From STC-113 sp964618565 (GTDB lineage: Bacteria > Patescibacteriota > Gracilibacteria > BD1-5 > UBA2023), in contig CAZUBA010000035.1 of assembly GCA_964618565.1 (NCBI GenBank), positions 1 to 17,849 on the forward strand: a stretch of DNA of 17,849 bases, given 5' to 3'. Every line of letters starts with the position of its first letter. Positions within the stretch are counted from its first letter, which is position 1. Shown here in pieces: positions 7,616 to 14,741 of the stretch. The translations under genes were made by a program, and so were the position numbers. The notes below the pieces were generated by a model, which ran no database searches, was not told where the DNA came from, and was given only the letters and a program-made list of their open reading frames with translations.

Positions 7616-10048
7616 TTAAACTTCGCTTGCATTTATCGGAATCAGATCATCAGTTGAATATGAATTTCTTTCATTTCTATTTATTCTCCAGAAATACATT
7701 ATATAATCCCTATGTCATGAATAATCGCCTCATCTGATAATGATCGAATTTTTCGGCTTATTGCTGTCATCGGTTCATGCAGGAAGTTTATTTACTATTC
7801 ACCATGTGAAGGTCATAAGGTTAGGCATGTTTCTGAAATTAACGACAGCATTTGTATGAGGATGTCACAGGTCTCATCCGCTTGGATGGAATAGCGTTCA
7901 TGGATGTTTATGCCAATTGAATTCTGTAAACGCTCAGGATATGCTTGGATAGTCTTCATAAAACATCTCTTTTATTATTTTTCTTTCAAATTCATCAAAT
8001 TGATTCTCCATTGAATCATAAATTCATTTAAGTGTGTATTCCATATTGCTTTCTGGCTTGATGAACGATGAAACATCTGTAAGTTCCATATCCTCAAATT
8101 TTGGATTATGCAGATTTCCATATCTTAAGATTCAATCTTTGAATGAATAGATATTCTGATACCAATTTCAAACAGTCTCAGTTCACCCTCTTATTACTTC
8201 AGGATGTTCAAGATGCTCATAAATTAACTTAAGGTCAGACTTAGTTATTTCAACATGTTTCAATGTGTTTGCTAATTCAATGTTCTTTAATTTGTCCCTA
8301 TCTCTGAATAATTGTTTTAATACATGCTTAGCAGACTTGCTTATATTTGATGAAAACTCCATATCAGAATGGTCATTGAAAGTAAAACTATCTTTGCAGT
8401 TTGATTTTTTCGTTCAATTGTCATACCAGCTTATATCCAAAATTGAATTGTTTCAAGATTCCTTGTAAAAGCAAGCCATTGTTCATCACGTCACTGCTTT
8501 TATGAAAATAGAAACTTTTTCATTTGTATTGATATCTGTTACAGTAGTCTCAAGCTTAAATCAAAATAAATCAGATAATTCCGTTTTGACTAAAGCAAGT
8601 CTCTTTCAGCATTTCATATCTTCCTGAGAATCTTTTAGAACTCATGATTGCTGAAGGTCTGCCCTTTCCTTATTTTTATCCTGATTTCCGATAATTGGAG
8701 GCACAACTATTTCTGCATCTATTATTGTTTCAGTTGATTTCTGTCTGGTTCTTCTTGATTTCGGTCTTATTATTTCAGTTCTTATGCCAATTCATGATTC
8801 AGTTTGAATTCCTGGAATTTCTTGATTTTCTTCTTGTAATGGAATTCAATTGCACACATTTCACTTTTCTGCTTTATCAAGGATTTTCTTGCCCATAAAT
8901 CACAATCCTATCAATCACAAGGTTCAGATGATGGCTTTTTTAATGAAACCGAAACCTTTAACGGGTATTTCTGGAATTGAACTTTGGACTTGGGAAGAGG
9001 CGGCGGCATTTGGGATGCTTTCTGTTCAATTTTTCAGGATATCTCAATTTCCAGTCGGAAGGATATCGTTTTCATGAGTTTTAAGAAGCATATTTTCAAT
9101 TTTCTCACTATTTAAATTCTTTGCAGCTTCATCAAATGATTGACCTTCTTTCATGAATCATAATTCCTTAGCGGACTTAATGATTCCTGATGAAGGCTTT
9201 CTGATATCATGGGCTACAGAATCATTTAGGGCGTTCAACTTTTCTGAATGATCAAGAGGAATTCATTGCTTGAGCCCTATAATTCTCCTTTCGGCCTGTT
9301 CGAGTGTGACATAATTCTGAGATGGGTGATCATGCTTTATATCCTTAAAGATATCTTTCACAAGATGAGAATCTATGCCTTTTGCTGGAACTGCGGGTTG
9401 CTGAGCCGATAAAATGTTTCAGACTTTGCTTTTTACAAGGCTGGAAGCCTCTCTAACTCAAGGATTTGCCGCTGCTGTAAGTACACTTGATCATCAAATG
9501 ATTCATAGGGTAAGTCCGACTCATATGGATAAGAATTGCTTTGCGTTTTCTTTTGATTCATTTTTTTTCTTTGCCTGCTCTATGAGTTCGACAACTTCAT
9601 CTTTTGATTTATGTTTGATTTCTTCATAGATTGCCTGCAGTTCTGATTCGAGCTCGTGTTTATCCTTAGTTTCTTTTATTTTTTGAAGCAGCCTGTCTAT
9701 CGATCATTTCGAGACTTTCTTATTTATGATATCAAATATCGCATCCGTAGCCATATATCATCAAGTTGCAGAGAGCATAGCCCTTCCTGCCAATAGTCAG
9801 GCAGCAAGCACAAATGCTCATCATGCGGTGGCTCATATCGCTCAAGCAGACAATGCTAATCATGTTCAAAGCCTCATATATTTATGTTTGTGCCAGATTT
9901 TCTTGAATCATTCAAGATGCTTTGAAAATCATGTTTTTTCCTCCTCATCAAGAATATTGTCGAGAAAACGATTTATTACAATCATCTTCTCTACTTCGTC
10001 ATTCTCCCTATCGATTATTGTTGCCTCTTGGATATTCTGATTTCTCAT
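7616..10048 (-). CDS. Large membrane protein, 810 aa, UGA=Gly
   Basis: No known family recognised. The frame is continuous over 811 codons only with UGA as glycine (about 47 UGA of some 66 glycines by my count). The order is a charged N-terminus; a Gly/Ala-rich hydrophobic hairpin at about 60-95; a charged helical region with KETKDKHELESELQAIYEE; a second Gly-rich segment at about 171-190; a long soluble part with an H-box-like VAHDIRKP near 278-285; a third Gly-rich segment at about 368-390; then a basic/polar linker and a C-terminal globular region of about 400 residues rich in His, Asp and aromatics (HPSGGDLGHPHTNAVV). There is no Shine-Dalgarno. It is first behind promoter copy C and is followed by the 121-aa and E1-like genes. 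It could be a membrane-anchored effector or target of the system; this is context only. Confidence 0.75.
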
Positions 10049-10078
10049 AAAGGTGCTGTTAAATATTAAGATGCTGTT

Positions 10079-10125
10079 CTTATATCCTTATCTGAAAAGA
10101 AAAATATTGAAAAAACAAAGAAAAA
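10079..10125 (-). promoter_or_regulatory. Module promoter, copy C
   Basis: Minus strand: TTTTTCTT (10125-10118), 13 bp ending TTTCAATA, TTTTTCTT (10104-10097), 12 bp, TATAAG (10084-10079). The leader to the 810-aa ATG at 10048 would be about 25 bases. This copy sits a few bases beyond terminator C, so its T-rich part is not simply the terminator tail. Confidence 0.75.
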
Positions 10126-10129
10126 TAAA

Positions 10130-10151
10130 AGCCGCGCAATTAAGCGCGGCT
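10130..10151 (-). terminator. Rho-independent terminator of unit 1
   Basis: AGCCGCGC and GCGCGGCT form a perfect 8-bp GC-rich stem with a 6-base loop, followed on the minus strand by TTTATTTTTC. It follows the 86-aa gene with a 75-bp gap that holds no gene. Confidence 0.9.
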
Positions 10152-10226
10152 CCATAAGATTTTATCAGATTCAGTCAATCCTAAGGATAACTGAATCTTG
10201 AAATGCATTGATGCTTGGTTTTTGTT

Positions 10227-10487
10227 TTAAAAAGTGATCTTCATATCCCTGAGAAAAGAATATTTCTTGGCGAAATCGGGATCCTGCTGACTAAGGGTTC
10301 TAAAAGCTTCGCTTTTTTCGGAATCCATTTCGCCGGTCGGACTAATTACGCCAGCATGACCATCTTGCCTGTCTTCGATGATTCTGGTGGTTTCTTCAAC
10401 ATTGGGTTGATTGCGGTTTCCGGAGGTACCAGGATTATATCCCTGTTCCCTAAGCGCTCGTGCTACATCAAATGGCTGTGACGACAT
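10227..10487 (-). CDS. Small soluble hypothetical protein, 86 aa
   Basis: Unrecognised. It is polar, with a Gly/Asn/Gln-rich first half (EQGYNPGTSGNRNQ), a middle DGHAGVISPTGEMD and a helical, charged C-terminus ending KKYSFLRDMKITF. No cysteine, membrane segment or signal peptide. None of its six glycines is UGA, and a strong AAAGGAG Shine-Dalgarno precedes the ATG. It starts 21 bases after the E2-like gene and is the last gene of unit 1. Adjacency to an E2 makes it a candidate modifier or adaptor, but it lacks the C-terminal Gly-Gly of ubiquitin-like proteins unless processed. Confidence 0.65.
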   Translation of the reverse strand: MSSQPFDVARALREQGYNPGTSGNRNQPNVEETTRIIEDRQDGHAGVISPTGEMDSEKSEAFRTLSQQDPDFAKKYSFLRDMKITF

Positions 10488-10508
10488 GGCAATTCTCCTT
10501 TGTGTTGG

Positions 10509-10961
10509 TTATTCCGGTAAAATCCATTTTCCAGTTACTCTCTTGACTTCATATGCATGAAGCCACTCTGCTGTCCATATGATCATTGAAGCTGCTGAAT
10601 GGTCCTTATGCCAACGAACATTGACGGTATCTTTGGGGTCTATGACACAGACGTGTATGCCCCCCATTTCTTCGCCCCAATTGTGGCAACCATGCAGACC
10701 TGCGGAAAGGCAGTAGTTTTTCACATCTTTATCCAGCACAAGTGCAATCGGCGGGGAATAGGGGTATTCATCCGTGTAGTGGATTTCAATCGAATAGACA
10801 TTCTTACAGTTGGTTGCGAGTTGCCCCTTCCAGTAGAGGCTCAAGTCATCTTTCTGAAGGAGTTCGAAAGAGGGGAAAGAATTTCTTATCTTTTCAGACT
10901 CATGCTGTATCCTTTTCAGATTCTTTTCGGGATTTCTTTTAATCCATTCGGGCATTTGCAT
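10509..10961 (-). CDS. E2-like ubiquitin-conjugating (UBC-fold) protein, 150 aa
   Basis: The length is that of a minimal UBC core. YPYSPP (66-71) matches the YPxxPP signature. CHNW (92-95) occupies the place of the eukaryotic HPN, and GGIHVCV (100-106) gives Cys105 as the predicted thioester cysteine. Trp117 and the helix ASMIIWTAEWLHAYE match the Trp and following helix of E2s. A bacterial E2 normally receives a modifier from an E1 and passes it to a target or to a lipid or peptide. The E1-like enzyme lies in the next unit of the same module. None of seven glycines is UGA, and the Shine-Dalgarno AAAGGAG fits the first ATG. It is 11 bases downstream of the 192-aa secreted or membrane protein. 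No RING, JAB or BilA-like gene is seen. Confidence 0.85.
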   Translation of the reverse strand: MQMPEWIKRNPEKNLKRIQHESEKIRNSFPSFELLQKDDLSLYWKGQLATNCKNVYSIEIHYTDEYPYSPPIALVLDKDVKNYCLSAGLHGCHNWGEEMGGIHVCVIDPKDTVNVRWHKDHSAASMIIWTAEWLHAYEVKRVTGKWILPE

Positions 10962-10972
10962 AGTTTTCTCCT

Positions 10973-11551
10973 TTAAGTGAATTCATCTGGTATCCTGCCA
11001 TCGTGGTTTATGTAATTCACGAGCGAACTGCTTGGGCTGTACACATTTGTATATCTTCCGTTTGATCGCTGACGTCGCTGATTATTCCTTAAAGTTCCCG
11101 AGGTTATAGGAACTGCAGGATAACCATTTGCGATTCTTTCATTACGCTCACTTGAATATGATCTTACCCGAACAGGCGTATTTGGAATATCTATTGGCCG
11201 AGTTTCCGGAACACATGCTTCTGAATCTGGGGAATCTGCAGGAGCCTTAAAGAATGCTCTCCAGAGAATGAAGCAGACATAAGCAAAAATGGATAGTATT
11301 AAGAACAGATAGAGATAACCGCGAATCGGCTTTAATAATCTCTCTTTAATCAGGTTCCCGCTCCTTGTACTAGCACACTTTAGGCTTCCTCCTTGTCTTT
11401 TTGCGATTCCTCTAACTCCTTCTGAGGATTTTCTGTGACTTTTCTCAATTCTCTCAACTTGCATTGAGGTATCTGCTTCGGCACGATTCGGATTCAATGG
11501 ACTGAAGGCTAATAATATAAAAAAAAGTATATAGAATCCAGCTTTTTGCAT
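10973..11551 (-). CDS. Signal-peptide-bearing membrane protein, 192 aa
   Basis: Unrecognised. A hydrophobic signal-like N-terminus (about residues 5-17, possible cleavage after RAEA) is followed by a basic polar region. A single transmembrane segment (LYLFLILSIFAYVCFILW, about 80-98) comes next, then a Ser/Pro/Arg/Asn-rich disordered tail. If the signal is cleaved the tail would be cytoplasmic. All 11 glycines are GGN. TATAGGAGG forms the Shine-Dalgarno and overlaps the TAG stop of the upstream gene, so the two are translationally coupled. It precedes the E2-like gene. It may be a membrane substrate or anchor for conjugation; that is only positional inference. Confidence 0.75.
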   Translation of the reverse strand: MQKAGFYILFFILLAFSPLNPNRAEADTSMQVERIEKSHRKSSEGVRGIAKRQGGSLKCASTRSGNLIKERLLKPIRGYLYLFLILSIFAYVCFILWRAFFKAPADSPDSEACVPETRPIDIPNTPVRVRSYSSERNERIANGYPAVPITSGTLRNNQRRQRSNGRYTNVYSPSSSLVNYINHDGRIPDEFT

Positions 11552-11559
11552 ATTGCCTC

Positions 11560-12048
11560 CTATAAGAATGGTCTCAGATTAAGGTAGATTAACGGGATAT
11601 TCTCATATCGAATTTCCACATTTCCGCCAAGATAACCCATATTCACAAGAAAATCCTTTGATAATTTCAGGAAATTTTCATTTTTATCTTTTATTGCGAT
11701 TGTAAGGCTTCCGGAATTCTTATTTATAAGGAAAATAAGGTTAACAACATCAGAAGCCCAATTCTCATTCTTCACAGTGCATTTATGATGACTGGTATTC
11801 TCAAATTTAATATTTTCTTCAATGTATATGACATCATTGTAATTTTTGCAGAGAGGCAAGAGACTGAGGAGCGAATCAATCCTTTTCCTGTTTTCTCTCG
11901 CATCACTGATAAGCTGAATAGCCTTAGTCTTTCCTTTTCCGATAATCCAAGGAATCTTATTTTGAAGCATATCCTTGGTTGAATGTTGTATGGTTTCGTA
12001 AGAAGTCCTTGAAAAAACGCCTTTAACAAGATTAATTGCTTTTTGCAT
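11560..12048 (-). CDS. Soluble hypothetical protein, 162 aa
   Basis: Unrecognised. The chosen start (MQKAINLVKG) follows an AAGGGAGGG Shine-Dalgarno; an extension in the same frame back to 12219 would run through promoter copy D and a terminator and is rejected. The N-terminal third is basic and helical (GKGKTKAIQLISDARENRKR), the rest mixed alpha/beta with SGSLTIAIKDKNENF, and it ends NLRPFL. There is no membrane segment. Its seven glycines are all GGN. It is the first gene of unit 1, about 30 bases after the predicted transcription start, and is coupled to the 192-aa gene. Confidence 0.7.
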   Translation of the reverse strand: MQKAINLVKGVFSRTSYETIQHSTKDMLQNKIPWIIGKGKTKAIQLISDARENRKRIDSLLSLLPLCKNYNDVIYIEENIKFENTSHHKCTVKNENWASDVVNLIFLINKNSGSLTIAIKDKNENFLKLSKDFLVNMGYLGGNVEIRYENIPLIYLNLRPFL

Positions 12049-12084
12049 AAACCCTCCCTTGATGTTAATGAACTTTGTATAGAG

Positions 12085-12131
12085 ATGATAAAAAATAAAT
12101 AGAAGAAAAATATTGAAAAATCGAAGAAAAA
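12085..12131 (-). promoter_or_regulatory. Module promoter, copy D
   Basis: Minus strand: TTTTTCTT (12131-12124), 13 bp ending TTTCAATA, TTTTTCTT (12110-12103), 12 bp, TATCAT (12090-12085). The nearest terminator is more than 40 bp upstream, which shows that the first TTTTTCTT is conserved without overlapping a terminator. Confidence 0.75.
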
Positions 12132-12175
12132 AGTTTTTGCTTTCTGTTATTCTGCTGATTTGCTGCAATCCAGAT

Positions 12176-12209
12176 AAAATAGACTGCCGTTCGCACGGCA
12201 GTCTATTTT
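12176..12209 (-). terminator. Strong bidirectional terminator after the histidine kinase
   Basis: AAAATAGACTGCCG and CGGCAGTCTATTTT form a perfect 14-bp stem around TTCGCA. It lies 80 bp after the kinase stop and insulates the module from kinase transcription. Confidence 0.9.
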
Positions 12210-12289
12210 TGCTTCTCATGTCTTTTTTTTATCCGAACATATGCTGGACGGTTAAAGAAATAAGCAACAATATCTAAGCATATTTCTTT

Positions 12290-13570
12290 CTATAAATCAA
12301 GTTTAAATTCTTTGTTTTCCAGAAGGTTCTTCAGTAATATCACTGATATCACAGTTCATTTTTTTTCATTGGATTCTTTAATGGATATTCTGCCTAGATG
12401 AGCCTTTGCTATAAGATTTGCAAAATAAGCTCAAATTCAATTTCAAGTTTGTTTGGTGCTTTTTATGTATTTTTCTTGAAATAGCTTTGATATGATATCA
12501 TCAGGTATTACTCCGGGATTTGAGAATAATATCTCAAAATAATCTCATCCATCGATGATTTCAATTTTTGTGTATGATTCTCATTCTTTCAGCGTCTCTT
12601 CCACGGAATTGGCCAATATGTTATTGAACATATGCTCCAGCCAATCCTTGTCTCATATTATTTCACAATTCCCATCGAATGACTTTGGAGAAAATTTTAT
12701 AACTCAATTATTGCTTTTTTCCGATACATTAAAAAATGCTGATAAATCACTTAAGAACTCTTTTAAATTTATTATCTCAAGTTTCATATTATAGGTACCT
12801 TGCTCCATTTTCATTATATCAAGATAGTTATTGACCAGTTTTTCAACCCTATCCAATGAATGCATTATGTGATACATATAAAGTGCATTGTCTCATTTGA
12901 ATTTAACTTTCCTGTTAAGAAGTTTGGCAAATCATCATGCGCATGCAAGAGGACCCCTGAAATCATGTGCCATGACATGCACCGTATACTCCTTCAGCTT
13001 CTCCATTTCCTTAATGGCAGTAACATCCATGATGCTGAACGCCTCTCTGTTAATTGAATCAAATCGCCTTGAGGATACAAGTATCCATTTCTTATTTCAT
13101 CTGGCCGTCATGATAGGAAGCTCAAACGAAGTCACTTCTCAGAATTCTTTAAACTGCACTTTTCAAGTTTGATATAAAATTATATCTGAAACGAATTTGT
13201 CTATGAAATCATCAATATTCTGTCAATTTACTTCTGTAGGAGATACTTCAAAAATATTGCAGAAATATGGATTCACTTCAATTATTTTTCTTTCTGTCAG
13301 GCATGATAATCAGATTCAAATATTCAATTCCAAGAAAAGCTTTTCATATCTTCTTTCTCTTTCTTCATATTCTGCATTTTGATATTCTAATGTAGCATTA
13401 ATTACAGACAAAACCAAAGCATTTATCATTTCTTTCAAATCCTGAGACTTATCTTTTCATTTTGCTTGTAAAGCATGAGCTAATGATTCTTTGATAACTT
13501 GCTTCAATCATTCAGAGGATTGGATCTTTTTTGAAATTTCAAATGTCTCTTCAGAGTTTCTTGTGCGCAT
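12290..13570 (-). CDS. Soluble PAS-domain sensor histidine kinase, 426 aa, UGA=Gly
   Basis: A cytosolic kinase with no membrane segment. Residues 1-75 are helical. A PAS-like domain follows at about 76-190 (IGLSCLTERKIIEVNPYFCNIFEVSP, cut here by UGA glycines upstream). The HisKA H-box is VMAHDFRGPL with His202 as phosphoacceptor, the N-box is NNILANSVEE, and the G-regions are NPGVIPDD and QTGNGIGAYFANLIAKAH. Many of these ATP-lid glycines are UGA. No response regulator lies beside it, so its partner is elsewhere. The start is an ATG with no Shine-Dalgarno, within about 10 bases of a TATAAT-derived transcription start. It lies upstream of, and on the same strand as, the E1/E2 module but is insulated by a terminator. 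Confidence 0.9.
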
Positions 13571-13585
13571 TGAACATCTTTAAGA

Positions 13586-13599
13586 ATTATATCATTATA
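13586..13599 (-). promoter_or_regulatory. Tandem -10 elements for the histidine kinase
   Basis: TATAAT occurs twice on the minus strand (13599-13594 and 13591-13586), just before the kinase ATG at 13570. TTTACA lies further upstream. Transcripts would be nearly leaderless. Confidence 0.45.
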
Positions 13600-13651
13600 T
13601 CAAAAGCTTTTATTTGTAAAATTAATTTTCATATAACAAACTTTCTATATT

Positions 13652-13679
13652 TTGACAAATTAATGATATAAATTATAAT
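13652..13679 (+). promoter_or_regulatory. Consensus sigma70 promoter for the 331-aa gene
   Basis: Perfect TTGACA (13652-13657) and TATAAT (13674-13679) with a 16-bp spacer, about 25 bases before the ATG at 13705. It shows what an ordinary promoter of this genome looks like and contrasts with the four module promoters. Confidence 0.75.
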
Positions 13680-13704
13680 CATATTAATTTTTAAAAGCAC
13701 AAGG

Positions 13705-14700
13705 ATGAAAAAAGTTGATTCTGAATCTGATGTTGATTTGGTTCAAATTCAAAAAGAGGCAAATAGATTAGCTAGCGGTTCACGAAGCATTAAAGCTGAA
13801 GTCAATCAGATATTGTCTTCTGATATATGAAGGCTCAATAAGATCATAGCCTGCGGCATTTTTTTCAAAAGGAAAGATTATCTCAAAAAGGCACTTGAAG
13901 AAATATGAGATGGATTTGACAGCAAATGATTCGCTCTGAAGTATTCTAAAAATATTTTGGATTTCTTCAACTACTTGGCTAAATGAAGAAATAGGTTAAC
14001 AGCTGGCACCGATAGTTGATTTTCTTGGTTTGTTGAAATAGATTGAATGTATCTCCTATATAAGACCTTCTGAAAACATATGAATTTGGAGAAAAAAGTT
14101 CGGGCTGTTTATTCCGATATGCTAGTGGCTAGGGATTCTTATTTTTTTGCACGTAAAATGTATTCGCAATTCAGTCCCGATATGGATCTGACATATGAAA
14201 CAAAAAAATGATTCGATAATTTCATTTCAAAAACAACCTTTAATTATCTTGACATATCTCTGATTATCTATAAGGATTTCTCTTCAGAAGTGGATTTCAC
14301 AGACGAGATCATTAAGAATAAAAGCAAAATCATATCTTTTTTCAGAAGAGCCTGAAAAAATCAGGATATCGAAAGGCTTGCGGGTATAATGAACAATTAT
14401 TGAAAATATTTTGATCTGAATGAAATGAAAAAAGAGGTTTTTCTAGACCTGCTAAAAACTTCTTATAATAAATCTTTAGATTTCTGGAAATTTGTCAAAG
14501 ATGATAATGTTTCAGCTCAGGTGAAAAAATGATTTTCCCACAGATTTGCTCAAAAAGAATTTAAGATAGCAAAGCAGATAGTCAAGGATTTCTGAGCTTG
14601 AATTGATTTCAAAGAAGAAATATTATCATGAATAGCATTCCTTAAAACAAAATGAATCATTTTAAATCAGGCTGAAGTCCTCAGGGATTTCAGCTCATAA
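13705..14700 (+). CDS. Hypothetical helical protein, 331 aa, UGA=Gly
   Basis: Unrecognised. It is soluble, rich in Lys, Phe, Asp and Ile, apparently all-helical, with no signal peptide, membrane span or known catalytic motif. UGA as glycine (about 14 times) is required to keep the frame open, which itself supports it being a real gene. AAGG touches the ATG and is too close to act as a Shine-Dalgarno. A consensus promoter precedes it and a good terminator follows, so it is a monocistronic unit. It is divergent from the histidine kinase and convergent with copA. It may be restricted to the lineage. Confidence 0.75.
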
Positions 14701-14702
14701 AA

Positions 14703-14728
14703 AAACTCCAGCTTAAATGCTGGAGTTT
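14703..14728. terminator. Bidirectional terminator between the 331-aa gene and copA
   Basis: AAACTCCAGC and GCTGGAGTTT form a perfect 10-bp stem with a 6-base loop in the 41-bp gap between the two convergent genes. Flanking A/T runs let it serve both strands. Confidence 0.85.
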
Positions 14729-14741
14729 ACCGATTTAAAAA

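Noticed and set aside
9194..9220. Histidine-kinase-like H-box (VAHDIRKP) in the 810-aa protein
   Set aside because: No N, G1 or G2 ATP-binding boxes follow, and the surrounding sequence does not look like a HisKA dimerisation domain. Treated as chance resemblance.
10227..10487. 86-aa protein as a ubiquitin-like modifier
   Set aside because: No Gly-Gly end and no visible beta-grasp pattern; left as unknown.
5210..12131. The module as a prophage or insertion sequence
   Set aside because: No integrase, transposase, capsid, portal, terminase, terminal inverted repeats or tRNA attachment site is visible in the window.
12049..12219. N-terminal extension of the 162-aa protein back to 12219
   Set aside because: It would translate through a perfect terminator hairpin and promoter copy D; the ATG at 12048 has a strong Shine-Dalgarno.
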